Source: Agriterribacter humi (GTDB taxonomy: Bacteria > Bacteroidota > Bacteroidia > Chitinophagales > Chitinophagaceae). Taken from it: 35,130 nt of DNA. The notes beneath the pieces were generated by a model, which saw nothing but the letters and a program-made list of their open reading frames with translations, did not search any database and had not been told where the DNA came from. How positions within the stretch are numbered: the stretch's first letter is position 1; every line of letters starts with the position of its first letter. The DNA is taken from positions 1 to 35,130 of the forward strand of contig NZ_VOHQ01000022.1 in assembly GCF_009192765.1 (NCBI RefSeq), given 5' to 3'. Positions 24,507 through 33,991 of this stretch are shown here, in pieces. A program made the position numbers and the translations under genes.

Positions 24507-25985
24507 ATGAACCCTAATGACGTTTTAATTACATTTCCGGAATTGCTGATATGGTTCCCCCTGCTGAGCGGGCTGGCAGCCTTTTTCCTGGCGAAAGGCG
24601 ATAGCGCGAAACGATGGGCGGTTATCTCTTCTCTTATTACGGTTGCCATAGTGGCTGCCAGTTTCTTTTTTACAGATAAAAATTATTTCCACTTTAATAA
24701 TGTAAGTTATGTGTGGATGCCTTCCATTGGCAGCAGCTTTGCGCTGATGTATGATGGAATGGGGCGTATGCTTTGTTTGCTAACTGCGCTTGCTTTCCCA
24801 CTAGCTTTTTTAGCCACTTATAATACCAATTATTTAAAATCCAATAATTTTTATGGTTTAATGCTGCTATCCCAGGCGGGGTTAATGGGTGTGTTTTGCG
24901 CTATGGATGCACTGGTGTTTTACTTCTTCTGGGAGCTGGCTATTATTCCCATCTATTTTCTTGCTTCACAATGGGGCGGTGAAAAACGCATACAGGCCAC
25001 ATTTAAATTTTTTGTATACACTTTTGCAGCATCGCTGTTGTTAATGGTTGGCATCATTTACGTTTACCTGCATACCCCCGACAGTAGTTTTGCTTTGAGC
25101 TCTTTTCTTAAAGCCAAACTTCCGCCAGGACAGGAGAAACTTGTTTTCTGGCTGTTCCTTGCCGCCTTTGCTGTAAAAATGCCCCTGTTTCCTTTTCATA
25201 CCTGGCAGCCCGATACCTATGAACAATCGGCAGCGCCGGTTACTATGATTCTGAGCGGAGTAATGGTAAAAATGGGGGTATTTGCACTTATTCGCTGGCT
25301 GATACCTGTATTCCCTTACGCTACCGGTTTATTCACCAATGTTGTGATTGGTCTTTCGGTGGCGGGAATGGTTTACGCTTCCTGCATTGCATGGGTGCAG
25401 GACGATTTGAAGCGCCTCGTTGCCTACTCGTCCATTGTACATGTGGGGTTAATGTGCGCCGCAATCTTTGCCCGCCATCAAAGCGGAATAGAAGGTGTGA
25501 TGCTGCAGATGTTCAACCATGGCATCAATATTATTGGATTATGGATAGTAGTGGAGCTGATTGAAAAACATTTTGGCACGCGAAAGATTTCGGAATTGGG
25601 CGGAATAGCATCCAGTTCACCGGTACTCACCGTTTTTTTAGTGATTATCGCCCTGGCGAATATTGCCTTGCCGCTCACAAACGCTTTTGTAGGAGAGTTT
25701 TTAATGTTTAACGGGCTGTTTCAGTATGGAATATGGACTACAGCCATAGCATTAACAACGATAATACTATCGGCGGTTTATACGCTCAATATGGTGCAAA
25801 AAGTATTTTACGGCAGTACCAATAGCCTTACTGCTTCGGGTGCGGGTATGGTAAAAGGCAGCGCCGTGGCAGCGCTAACGGTTGTGGTGATTATCATTCT
25901 TTTACTGGGCGTGTATCCTAAACTGTTATCAGATCTTACAAAAGATACTGTAAATGTATTTATGAACCGGCTGATGGGATTGTAA
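24507..25985 (+). CDS. nuoM: NADH-quinone oxidoreductase subunit M
   Basis: The 492-residue ND4-type proton-pump subunit has about 14 membrane helices. The conserved Glu is in FFWELAIIPIYFLASQWGG, the helix 7 Lys in FAVKMPLFPFHTWQPD, and the second Lys region in SGVMVKMGVFALIRW; AWVQDDLKRLVAYSSIVHVG follows. The gene begins 3 bases after nuoL and its TAA stop opens a GTAAGA-type repeat. Confidence 0.97.
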   Translation: MNPNDVLITFPELLIWFPLLSGLAAFFLAKGDSAKRWAVISSLITVAIVAASFFFTDKNYFHFNNVSYVWMPSIGSSFALMYDGMGRMLCLLTALAFPLAFLATYNTNYLKSNNFYGLMLLSQAGLMGVFCAMDALVFYFFWELAIIPIYFLASQWGGEKRIQATFKFFVYTFAASLLLMVGIIYVYLHTPDSSFALSSFLKAKLPPGQEKLVFWLFLAAFAVKMPLFPFHTWQPDTYEQSAAPVTMILSGVMVKMGVFALIRWLIPVFPYATGLFTNVVIGLSVAGMVYASCIAWVQDDLKRLVAYSSIVHVGLMCAAIFARHQSGIEGVMLQMFNHGINIIGLWIVVELIEKHFGTRKISELGGIASSSPVLTVFLVIIALANIALPLTNAFVGEFLMFNGLFQYGIWTTAIALTTIILSAVYTLNMVQKVFYGSTNSLTASGAGMVKGSAVAALTVVVIIILLLGVYPKLLSDLTKDTVNVFMNRLMGL

Positions 25986-26016
25986 GAGTAAGAGGTAAGA
26001 AAGTAGGAGGTAAGAG
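25982..26016 (+). repeat. GTAAGA repeats, nuoM-nuoN gap
   Basis: GTAAGA occurs at 25982-25987 and 25988-25993, GGTAAGA at 25994-26000 and 26009-26015, with AAGTAGGA between, then a G-rich run. The nuoM stop codon (25983-25985) lies in the first unit. Confidence 0.7.
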
Positions 26017-26074
26017 GGGGGCGGGGATTTTGAAAAACAGAAACAACAACTCAAAAAGGGTTTATCACAATATT

Positions 26075-27448
26075 ATGAGTTCAATTATATTATCGGCTTT
26101 ATGGGGTGTGGTAATGATGTTCAGTGGAATTTTTATGAAAAAAAAATCCCTGGCAAAGTATATTGCCCTGCTGGGAATGCTTGCCCTGCTAACTGTTAAT
26201 TTTCTTGAATATTACAATGTTTGGTATATCTACGCAGATATTGGGCAAATGTTGAAATTTACTTCTTTCAGCCATATTTTCAATGCTATTGTTCTTGCCT
26301 GTACCTTTCTCTTTTTTATATTAAATGCAGCGGAACTGGAAGCAATAGGCCCCGATGTATATGAATATTACGCCCTGATCTTTTTTGTGCTTTGTGGCGT
26401 AGGCATTGCGGTTTCTTTTAATACGCTGCTGATGCTGTTCCTGGGAATTGAAATTATCACTATTCCATTGTATATATTAGCGGGCAGCGACAAACGAAAT
26501 CTCAAAAGCAATGAAGCCTCACTCAAGTATTTCCTGATGGGTGTTTTTTCTACCGGTATCATGCTCATGGGAATTGCTTTTTTGTACGGGGCTACCGGCA
26601 CTTTTTACATTGAAGGCATGAACCTGGGTATTGCAGCATTGCAGCCTATGATCGTTATCGGAGTAGTGTTGCTGATGATTGCCATGTCATTCAAAGTAAG
26701 TGCGGCGCCCTTTCATTTTTGGGTGCCCGATGTGTATGATGGTGCCCCTACGGCGGTTACTTCTTTTATGGCTACAATTGTTAAGGTTGCATCCTTCGTG
26801 GCATTCCTTCATTTGTTTGATAATGCCTTTGGTAAAATTCATGCCCAATGGCAATTATTGATTGCCTTACTTACCGCCGCTACTTTATTCATAGGGAATA
26901 TTACCGCTGTTTTTCAGCAAAGTGTAAAGCGTATGTTGGCCTACTCAAGCGTAGCGCACGCCGGCTTTATGATGTTTGCATTATTTGGATTGAATACTTT
27001 TGTCCGGGAGGGGTTGATATTGTATGCAGCGGCTTACAGTTTGGCTACAATAGGAAGCTTTGCCGTATTGGCCAAAATGAAAGACTTTTCGCTGGAGGGC
27101 TTTAACGGGCTGGGCAAAACGCAGCCCTTACTGGCATTAACCAATACTGTTTTCCTGCTTTCGCTTACGGGGATTCCCTTAACTGCAGGCTTTTTTGCCA
27201 AGTATTATATGCTCGTGGGTGCTGTAAAAAGTGGTAACCACTTATGGCTGGTTATCTTTGCCGTACTAATGGCGGCTGTAAGTGCATACTATTATTTCCG
27301 TGTTATCCAGTCTATGTATTTTAAAGAAGGGGATGCGCAGGTTAAGCCGGTTTCTACTGTTTTTAAAGCTACTCTGATTATTACCGCTGCGCTTATTATT
27401 ATTTTAGGTATGTTCCCCAATTTGCTGTTGAAAGGCCTGTATTATTAG
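26075..27448 (+). CDS. nuoN: NADH-quinone oxidoreductase subunit N
   Basis: The 457-residue ND2-type proton-pump subunit has about 14 membrane helices. [18 protein letters not shown] holds the conserved Glu, [20 protein letters not shown] the helix 7 Lys, and [18 protein letters not shown] the downstream Lys/His region. I start at ATG 26075 ([13 protein letters not shown]), which begins the first membrane helix. An in-frame TTG at 26030 would add a polar, non-family 15-residue leader. This closes the nuo operon; no clear terminator follows. Confidence 0.96.
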   Translation: MSSIILSALWGVVMMFSGIFMKKKSLAKYIALLGMLALLTVNFLEYYNVWYIYADIGQMLKFTSFSHIFNAIVLACTFLFFILNAAELEAIGPDVYEYYALIFFVLCGVGIAVSFNTLLMLFLGIEIITIPLYILAGSDKRNLKSNEASLKYFLMGVFSTGIMLMGIAFLYGATGTFYIEGMNLGIAALQPMIVIGVVLLMIAMSFKVSAAPFHFWVPDVYDGAPTAVTSFMATIVKVASFVAFLHLFDNAFGKIHAQWQLLIALLTAATLFIGNITAVFQQSVKRMLAYSSVAHAGFMMFALFGLNTFVREGLILYAAAYSLATIGSFAVLAKMKDFSLEGFNGLGKTQPLLALTNTVFLLSLTGIPLTAGFFAKYYMLVGAVKSGNHLWLVIFAVLMAAVSAYYYFRVIQSMYFKEGDAQVKPVSTVFKATLIITAALIIILGMFPNLLLKGLYY

Positions 27449-27525
27449 AATTAGCTGCTCCATTCGTCACAAGGCATTTTGCAGATGGAATATGTATACG
27501 TAATTTTAAATTTCATTACGCAGGC

Positions 27526-28803
27526 ATGAATATTAAGGATACCATTGCGCTGGCATACAAAACCATACGCGGCAATAAGCTCCGCACAGGCATTACCGTT
27601 GCCATTATTGCATTTGGTATAATGGCGCTGGTTGGCATTATTACCGCCATACAGGCAATGAACTCCAGTTTAAAAGACAGCTTCGCCACCATGGGCGCCA
27701 ATTCCTTCAGCATCCGTTTCAGAGATAGGCAGATCCGCTTTGGAGACGGGGGAGGCGATGTTACCAAAACCAGCAGCAGCAATAAAAAGGTAAAAAAATC
27801 CAACACCGGCAAACCCATAACCTTTGAGCAGGCCAAAGCATTTAAAGAGCGGTACAGCTACCCGGCAAAAGTAAGCATAGGGTTGGGTGGCGTAGGCGAC
27901 CAAACTGTTTTTTTTGAAAATAAAAAAACAAATCCCAATGTGCGTGTATCAGGAGGTGATGAAAATTATTTTGCATTAAATGGCTACGAAGTAGAGTATG
28001 GGCGCGATTTTAACCGGCTGGATATTGAAAGCGGAAGAAATGTATGTGTATTGGGTTATGATGTAGCAAAAAAATTTTTTGGCGAAAGAGTGGAACGCGC
28101 ATTGGATAATATTATACGTGTAGGCGCCAACAAGTTCAGGGTGATAGGCGTTTTAAAAAGCAGGGGAAGCAGTTCGTTTATGCGGGCCGATAACGCAGTA
28201 TTTACTACCTATAATACCATGCGGCGTTTATTTTCTGTTGGAAATGCTTCCTTTTATATAGGTGTGCAGGTAGATAATGTTGACCAGTTGAATGATGCCA
28301 TTGGAGAAGCCGAAGGCGTATTCCGTCCTATCCGTAATCTTACCACAACAGAACAAAGTAATTTTTATATTGATAAAAGTGATGCATTGGCCGAAACTTT
28401 TATCGGGTTGCTGGGAAGCATTTCCCTTGCGGCTGGCGGTATAGGATTTATAACCCTTATAGGGGCGGCCATAGGGCTCATGAATATTATGCTGGTAGCG
28501 GTAACAGAAAGAACAAAAGAAGTAGGATTAATAAAGTCACTTGGAGGCAAAAAGAAGGACATCCGCCAGCAATTCCTCTTTGAGTCAATACTCATCAGTT
28601 TAATGGGCGCTGCTATTGGTATTATACTGGGCATTATTGTTGGCAACCTGGTGGGTATGCTGATGAAGGTTCCGTTTTTTGTACCCTGGTTATTGATACT
28701 GATTGCTATTCTTATTTGTTCTGCTGTGGGTTTGGCAGCAGGTATCTACCCCGCATGGAAAGCTTCAAAATTGGATCCTATTGTAGCCCTGCGTTACGAA
28801 TAG
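27526..28803 (+). CDS. MacB/FtsX-type ABC transporter permease
   Basis: The 425-residue membrane protein has the layout of MacB permeases: one N-terminal helix (about 20-42), a periplasmic MacB_PCD domain (about 45-285) and three C-terminal helices forming the FtsX domain (about 290-425). The latter contains the coupling region [20 protein letters not shown], typical of this family, and ends in [22 protein letters not shown] Ser/Lys-rich stretch ([13 protein letters not shown]) lies near residue 84. No ATPase subunit is adjacent, so the partner is elsewhere. The family acts in export of peptides, lipoproteins or drugs by mechanotransmission; the substrate here is unknown. Confidence 0.92.
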   Translation: MNIKDTIALAYKTIRGNKLRTGITVAIIAFGIMALVGIITAIQAMNSSLKDSFATMGANSFSIRFRDRQIRFGDGGGDVTKTSSSNKKVKKSNTGKPITFEQAKAFKERYSYPAKVSIGLGGVGDQTVFFENKKTNPNVRVSGGDENYFALNGYEVEYGRDFNRLDIESGRNVCVLGYDVAKKFFGERVERALDNIIRVGANKFRVIGVLKSRGSSSFMRADNAVFTTYNTMRRLFSVGNASFYIGVQVDNVDQLNDAIGEAEGVFRPIRNLTTTEQSNFYIDKSDALAETFIGLLGSISLAAGGIGFITLIGAAIGLMNIMLVAVTERTKEVGLIKSLGGKKKDIRQQFLFESILISLMGAAIGIILGIIVGNLVGMLMKVPFFVPWLLILIAILICSAVGLAAGIYPAWKASKLDPIVALRYE

Positions 28804-28895
28804 TGAGTACAACTCACCTCTCACTATTCACAATTCACCATCTTTCACTTCTCACGCCAGCCTGCCGGCTGGCAGGTTTCACGTTTGAGACAGCA
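28804..28895. repeat. TTCAC-rich tract and inverted hairpin repeat between convergent genes
   Basis: The gap holds short CTCAC/TTCAC units (28813-28855), then GCCAGCC (28856-28862) pairing with GGCTGGC (28867-28873). An alternative overlapping hairpin is CCTGCC (28861-28866) with GGCAGG (28871-28876). Its 23-base core (28857-28879, minus strand) matches 16121-16143 at 21 of 23 bases. No T tract is next to the hairpin, so a terminator role for the convergent genes is uncertain. Confidence 0.65.
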
Positions 28896-31445
28896 CTATT
28901 TTGTTGGATCCAGTATTTTTTCAATCCGGTCGTTTACATCCTGCAAATGATACCTGGTCATCCTGTCGCTGATAGCAGGCAATGCGGCTTTGATCTCTGC
29001 CTGTAAAGAACGGAGGTTACCCTTTAGTACGGAAATGATATCACTTTTTTGGGTGTCTGTCATTGCTGCGGGAGCGCCAATGCGAAAAGAAATGCCCGCG
29101 CCCGAAAATACAGGCGGGTTAACAATTTGTCCAACTCTTTCCACATACGATTTTTGGAGATTGCGCCGGTAAATATCGATCGGCTTCCTTGCTGCAAGTT
29201 CACTCCATACACCCCGCTTCAGTTCGTTGAGCATATCTGCTGCTTTATAAGCATTGTTATTCAGCTCGGCTTCCATGCTCAGCAATTTACTTATGGTATT
29301 GGTGCTGATCAGGCGGTTTAAAACGGCATCCTGCCGGTCGCTCACCACGGATACTCCTGTAGTACCAATGCGGTTAAGAATAGCTGTATCAATAAGCCAG
29401 GTTGGTGTAATAAACAATTGCCTGTTCAAAAAAGCCATCGCTTCTTTCTGAACAACCTTTGGAGTATAAGCATATACCGGTCCCTGCTGTTCTACTGTTT
29501 TAGGCGTTTCATATATGCCGCCTATATTTTTAGCCGCATGACCCATATAGCGTCCATATTGAATAGTTAACTGGGTATATAAATCCGAAAGGTTTTGATA
29601 GTCTGTATTTGCTTCTTTTGTCCACTCCATGAGGTGGGGAACAATGCGCTGCAGGTTTTTAATACCATAAGTCCCCGCTTTCATAGCGTTGTCGCCGAGA
29701 TCTTCATTTTGTGAACGCGGGTCATCGGCATTCGACTCTGTACCAAACCAAAGCCGTTTATCTTTTAATTTTTCTATGGTCAGTTTATTCAGAACAGGTA
29801 CTTCGGCTTCAGGGGTAGCGGCCTTGGGATACCACCTGTAACCCCACTCAATTGCCCATTTATCATAATCGCCTATACGTGGAAATAAACCTTTTTCGGA
29901 GATGCTGTCTTCCGGCTGCGCCACATAATTAAAACGGGCGTAATCCATAATAGAAGGCGTATGCCCGTTGGCTTCCACCCAGGCTTTATCTCTTAGTTTT
30001 TCAACAGGCACGGAGGAGCTCGAACCAAAATTGTGGCGGAGGCCAAGGGTGTGTCCCACTTCATGAGACGATACAAAACGGATGAGCTGTCCCATAAGTT
30101 CATCGCTGAATTCCATTTTGCGTGCCCGCGGATCTGTGGGTGCGCATTGAATAAAATACCAGTTGCGCAACAGGTTCATTACATTATGATACCAGTTGAT
30201 ATGGCTTTCTAATATTTCGCCGGAGCGGGGGTCATGCACATTAGGGCCGCTGGCATTGGCAACAACGGAGGGCTTGTATACAATAGCGGAATACCTGGCA
30301 TCCTCGAGGCTCCAGGTTGAATCTTCCCAGGGTGCCGGCGCCGGTTTGGCAACAATAGCATTTTTAAAGCCCGCTTTCTCAAAGGCAGTCTGCCAGTCGT
30401 TAACACCCTGAATAAGATAAGGCACCCATTTTTTGGGGGTAGCGGGGTCAATATAATATATGATCTGCTTTTTAGGTTCTACCAGCTCTCCTCTGTTGTA
30501 CTTCTCCACATCTTCGGCTTTGGGCTCCAGTTTCCAGCGAACGATGATGGAAATATCCTTTACACCCTGGGGGTTGGCGTCAAAATCGGTATAGCTCCTG
30601 GCAAAATAGCCTACTCTTGGATCAAAAAAACGTTGCCTGGCCGGCGCTTGCGGCAACAATACCATTGAACTGTTGAGCTCAAGGGTATACAACACATTTG
30701 GTGCGGAGCCGCCTGCCCCGGGTGTCCTGGCTGTAAGACTGCTTCCGCCTCCCTTACTGTATGTTTTTACTGTTTTGATCTCTATGTTAACAGGATAACT
30801 CTTTACATCGTTGATATAGGATTTGTCTGACTGGTAAGCGCCAACCTGGAAAGCATTTTTAGCGTTTCCTGAAAAAAACAATACATCATTATCACCGGAA
30901 ATATAATCTGTAAAATCTATTACGGTTCCTGTAGAATCTGTAGGAAGAACTTTAATATCAAATGCTGCCATAATAGGCAGTACGTTAGAGTTGGTAACAG
31001 CTTTATACATCGCCTGTGTTGAATCTTTTGATATTTCATCGAAAGAAACTTTTTTGAGAAACAATTTATTATTGGGCCCTTTTTCAAAACGGATCACATT
31101 GCTTCCAATCTGGTCGCCGGCATAACCAAAGAAAAAATTACGCATACCGGCAGCGGCTTTTGAAATGCGGTTTACCACCAAAATATCCCTGCCTAAAAGG
31201 GAATCCCCTATTTCAAAATAATACTTGTCCTCAAGCTTATGTACCAGAAACAGCCCGCTGTCTGTTTTGGCTTTAGCCGTAATAATTTCTTTGTATGGTT
31301 TTGGCCCGCTTTTAGGTTTAACGGGAGGAGCGGGAGCTTTAAGTGCTGAATCGGACGCCGGAGTAGACTTTTTTTTATTCTGCGCGGTTATTGAAGAAGC
31401 TGCAACAAGCAGTAAACAGGCTAAAGCTAAACGTTTGATGTGCAT
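28896..31445 (-). CDS. Secreted zinc-dependent metalloprotease, DUF5117-type
   Basis: The 849-residue protein has a signal peptide (about residues 1-21), a Pro/Lys-rich linker and a large N-terminal DUF5117/DUF5118-like region. The catalytic motif is HEVGHTLGLRH (461-471), which gives zinc ligands His461, His465 and His471 with general base Glu462. It has the HExxHxxGxxH form of metzincins, and SIMDY with Met500 resembles a Met-turn. The C-terminal third (about 520-849) is helical and of unknown function. This family is widespread in Bacteroidota; substrates are not established. It converges with the permease gene. A TATCTTTGC box upstream is a likely promoter. Confidence 0.9.
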   Translation of the reverse strand: MHIKRLALACLLLVAASSITAQNKKKSTPASDSALKAPAPPVKPKSGPKPYKEIITAKAKTDSGLFLVHKLEDKYYFEIGDSLLGRDILVVNRISKAAAGMRNFFFGYAGDQIGSNVIRFEKGPNNKLFLKKVSFDEISKDSTQAMYKAVTNSNVLPIMAAFDIKVLPTDSTGTVIDFTDYISGDNDVLFFSGNAKNAFQVGAYQSDKSYINDVKSYPVNIEIKTVKTYSKGGGSSLTARTPGAGGSAPNVLYTLELNSSMVLLPQAPARQRFFDPRVGYFARSYTDFDANPQGVKDISIIVRWKLEPKAEDVEKYNRGELVEPKKQIIYYIDPATPKKWVPYLIQGVNDWQTAFEKAGFKNAIVAKPAPAPWEDSTWSLEDARYSAIVYKPSVVANASGPNVHDPRSGEILESHINWYHNVMNLLRNWYFIQCAPTDPRARKMEFSDELMGQLIRFVSSHEVGHTLGLRHNFGSSSSVPVEKLRDKAWVEANGHTPSIMDYARFNYVAQPEDSISEKGLFPRIGDYDKWAIEWGYRWYPKAATPEAEVPVLNKLTIEKLKDKRLWFGTESNADDPRSQNEDLGDNAMKAGTYGIKNLQRIVPHLMEWTKEANTDYQNLSDLYTQLTIQYGRYMGHAAKNIGGIYETPKTVEQQGPVYAYTPKVVQKEAMAFLNRQLFITPTWLIDTAILNRIGTTGVSVVSDRQDAVLNRLISTNTISKLLSMEAELNNNAYKAADMLNELKRGVWSELAARKPIDIYRRNLQKSYVERVGQIVNPPVFSGAGISFRIGAPAAMTDTQKSDIISVLKGNLRSLQAEIKAALPAISDRMTRYHLQDVNDRIEKILDPTK

Positions 31446-31528
31446 GCCGATGATATTTGATTTAGGGATGAAATTACTGATAACATAAAAATCATACGGT
31501 TTTTTATATAACCGGGTATATTACTGCT

Positions 31529-31537
31529 GCAAAGATA
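31529..31537 (-). promoter_or_regulatory. Candidate -7 box of the metalloprotease promoter
   Basis: The minus strand reads TATCTTTGC, an exact TAnnTTTG match followed by C. A TTTG on the same strand (31556-31553) lies 15 bases upstream, shorter than the usual spacer. It would give a leader of about 80 bases. Confidence 0.45.
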
Positions 31538-31651
31538 TTCGCCGGGCTGACACAAACTATACTGGTAACCGATTGAGGTTATAAAAACAAAATGTAAATC
31601 TGTTGTTTGGTATAAGAAATTTGCTATATTGTGCCTCCCAAATAAAATTTT

Positions 31652-31694
31652 TTCTACTGACATTTAAACATTTTAAATTTTTTTTTCAGTAGAA
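31652..31694 (+). promoter_or_regulatory. Nested hairpin upstream of exbB
   Basis: An outer perfect 9-bp stem, TTCTACTGA (31652-31660) with TCAGTAGAA (31686-31694), encloses an inner 7-bp stem, ATTTAAA (31662-31668) with TTTAAAT (31672-31678), and an all-T stretch (31678-31686). It lies 62 bases before the exbB start. It could be an operator or a leader structure; function is unknown. Confidence 0.5.
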
Positions 31695-31756
31695 TTGTGA
31701 ATCAAAACCACACACTTTAAAAATTGTAAAATCTTTAATTCAAAAAAACAAGAGTT

Positions 31757-32623
31757 ATGGCTGAAACTAAACCAACCGCAACCGCATCTGCAGTGAAGGC
31801 ATCCACATCAGTTCAACCTAAGGGGGGAAGCAATATTATTTCATGGCTCGCTCCAATTGTATGTATTATTGCAGGGTATATTATCTGGAGATTTATTTTG
31901 GGCAGTGATGCTGGCTTTTCCAAGCCCGATCCCGAAGGCGGATTTTGGCCTACCCATAAAGGACCTTTGGGCCCCTGGCACCGTATGTATGAAGGTGGAA
32001 TTATTGTACCGATACTTATCGGAATGTTTTTGATGGTTATTGTATTTTCCATTGAGCGTTTCCTTACCATCAATAAATCAACAGGTAAAGGATCTATTTC
32101 TGAGTTTGTTAGGAAAGTGCAATACCACCTGGCTAACAAAAATGTAGATGCGGCCCTTGCAGAATGCGACAGGCAGCAGGGTTCTGTAGGAAATGTAATG
32201 AAAGCAGGTCTTCGCCGTTATAAAGAGCTGATTTCTGATTCTGAGCTCACTACCGATCAAAAAGTAATGGCTATTCAAAAAGAAGTAGAGGAAGCTACTG
32301 CCCTGGAATTGCCTATGCTGCAAAAAAATCTTGTTTTCTTATCAACACTTACTTCTGTAGGTACATTGGTGGCCCTGCTGGGTACAGTAATGGGTATGAT
32401 CAAATCGTTCGGAGCATTAGGTGAAGAAGGTGGCGCCGGCGCTGCTGCAGAACTGGCAGTTGGTATTGCCGAAGCATTATACAATACTGCATTAGGTATT
32501 GCTACTTCAGCTTTTGCCCTTATTATGTATAATGTGTTTACAACTAAGATTGACGGAATTACATATGGTATTGACGAATCTGGATTTACCCTTACACAGA
32601 GCTTTGCTTCCCAGTATAAATAA
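31757..32623 (+). CDS. exbB: MotA/TolQ/ExbB proton-channel protein
   Basis: The 288-residue pentameric-channel subunit of the TonB motor has four hydrophobic segments (about 28-48, 81-99, 192-215 and 236-260), one more than E. coli ExbB. The conserved helix TSVGTLVALLGTVMGMIKSF (199-218) and the cytoplasmic region between helices 2 and 3 (charged, 100-190) match the MotA/TolQ/ExbB family. The N terminus is Thr/Ala-rich. It heads a tight group with two exbD genes and tonB, so the symbol follows context; TolQ-like use cannot be excluded. Confidence 0.93.
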   Translation: MAETKPTATASAVKASTSVQPKGGSNIISWLAPIVCIIAGYIIWRFILGSDAGFSKPDPEGGFWPTHKGPLGPWHRMYEGGIIVPILIGMFLMVIVFSIERFLTINKSTGKGSISEFVRKVQYHLANKNVDAALAECDRQQGSVGNVMKAGLRRYKELISDSELTTDQKVMAIQKEVEEATALELPMLQKNLVFLSTLTSVGTLVALLGTVMGMIKSFGALGEEGGAGAAAELAVGIAEALYNTALGIATSAFALIMYNVFTTKIDGITYGIDESGFTLTQSFASQYK

Positions 32624-32687
32624 AGTGGGAAAATGTATGGAAAGTGAGCGGTATTGCATCTTATAAGTCAATTAAAATTTTTGCGAA

Positions 32688-33350
32688 ATGCCTAAAGCTA
32701 AAATAGTAAGGAAAAGTACATGGGTAGATATGACCGCCTTTGTGGATGTGTCGTTTCTGATCCTTACCTTTTTCATTCTTGCTACCAAGTTTAAGCCCGA
32801 AGAACCCGTGGAAGTTAAATTCCCCAGTTCCGTTTCGGCTGATAAAGTGCCTGAAATGGATGCTTTTCTGGTAACAATAGATAAGGAGGGAAGGGTTTTT
32901 GTTCAGTTGGACGACCCCAAAGCGCGTGAATCTATAGCCAATAACTTAAATGAAACCAGGCAACTGGGGCTTAGTCCGGCCAATATCAAGTCTTTTACCA
33001 ATTCTCCCAGTATGGGCGTTCCTTTTGCAGGCATGAAACAATTATTGTCCATGGATCCTGAACAACAAAAGAATGTAAGGCAGCCGGGTATTCCCGTTCC
33101 GGATTCTACCGGCGGGGAACTGTATTACTGGGTAAGGGATGCGAAATCAACCTATGCCGGTAAAAAAATAACCTGGTTGATAAAAGCGGACAACGAAACA
33201 AAATTTCCGGTAGTTAAAAATGTGCTGGAAGCGTTTAAGCGGAATGATATCAACAAGTTTCAACTGGTTACCAAATTCCAGGATGCTCCCGTGGGATCGC
33301 CGCTTTGGAATTCCAGGCAGGATATCATTAAAAAGGCTGGCGGCAGTTAA
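32688..33350 (+). CDS. exbD: ExbD/TolR-type protein, long form
   Basis: The 220-residue stator partner of ExbB has one N-terminal membrane helix after a short basic leader (MPKAKIVRKS). The helix region DMTAFVDVSFLILTFFILA carries Asp20, the proton-carrying residue. The periplasmic domain is longer than in typical ExbD (about 140 residues) and ends in FQDAPVGSPLWNSRQDIIKK. It differs from the next ExbD by Ala-Phe instead of Pro-Met in the DMT-x-x-VD motif, so the two copies are not recent duplicates. It follows exbB by 64 bases. Confidence 0.9.
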   Translation: MPKAKIVRKSTWVDMTAFVDVSFLILTFFILATKFKPEEPVEVKFPSSVSADKVPEMDAFLVTIDKEGRVFVQLDDPKARESIANNLNETRQLGLSPANIKSFTNSPSMGVPFAGMKQLLSMDPEQQKNVRQPGIPVPDSTGGELYYWVRDAKSTYAGKKITWLIKADNETKFPVVKNVLEAFKRNDINKFQLVTKFQDAPVGSPLWNSRQDIIKKAGGS

Positions 33351-33398
33351 AAGCTACCTGCAGGCATGAAATATATTTAATCATTTAAAATCAGTTTT

Positions 33399-33935
33399 AT
33401 GGCAGATTTAGATGTATCAGATAGTGGTGGTCATGGTAAAAAAGGACCAGGGGTCAAAAAAGCCAAGAAACTTTCTACCAGGGTAGATATGACACCCATG
33501 GTGGACCTCGGATTTCTGCTGATCACCTTCTTTATATTTTCTACTACCATGGCACAGCCTACGGCTATGCAATTGATTATGCCTAAGGATACCGAAAACC
33601 TGGAAGAACAAACCAAGGTGAAAGCTTCCGGAGCCTTAACGATTATGCTGGGCAAATCAGACGGGTTGTATTATTATGAAGGGGATGATCCTACTAAAAT
33701 TCAGGCTACCGACTATAAAAAAGTAAGGGAAGTGATTATCACTAAAAAGAAATCCACCAAACCCGAGGATTTTGTAGTGGTAATTAAACCCAATGATGAA
33801 GCCAATTACAAGAATGTAGTGGCTATTTTAGATGAAATGTCTATCAATGAAGTAAAAAAATATGCATTGGTGTCCATTTCACCTGTTGAAAATGAATTAT
33901 TGGTGGCTACCGAAAAGGCCAATAATATTCAGTAA
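33399..33935 (+). CDS. exbD: ExbD/TolR-type protein, short form
   Basis: The 178-residue ExbD has a Gly/Lys-rich leader (SGGHGKKGPGVKKAKK) and the membrane motif DMTPMVDLGFLLITFFIF with Asp36. The periplasmic domain has VVVIKPNDEANYKNVVAILDEM, which matches the end of ExbD proteins. It is the second of two adjacent exbD genes; a heteromeric ExbD pair is plausible. It follows the first by 48 bases and precedes tonB by 56. Confidence 0.92.
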   Translation: MADLDVSDSGGHGKKGPGVKKAKKLSTRVDMTPMVDLGFLLITFFIFSTTMAQPTAMQLIMPKDTENLEEQTKVKASGALTIMLGKSDGLYYYEGDDPTKIQATDYKKVREVIITKKKSTKPEDFVVVIKPNDEANYKNVVAILDEMSINEVKKYALVSISPVENELLVATEKANNIQ

Positions 33936-33991
33936 AAGTTTATGGATTTATACAAATCCCCGCATCTTATATTTAAATAAAAAAGATCATC

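Larger units (their letters stand above)
31446..31756. other. Divergent intergenic region, protease / exbB
   Basis: This 311-base gap has no gene. It contains a minus-strand promoter box for the protease (31529-31537) and a nested hairpin with a T-rich run just upstream of exbB (31652-31694). It is very AT-rich from about 31610 to 31750. I saw no exact TAnnTTTG box for exbB. Confidence 0.6.

Noticed and set aside
14204-26016. CRISPR-like array in the nuo gaps
   Set aside because: The repeats are short (6-14 bases), adjacent, without unique spacers of uniform length, and no cas genes are present.
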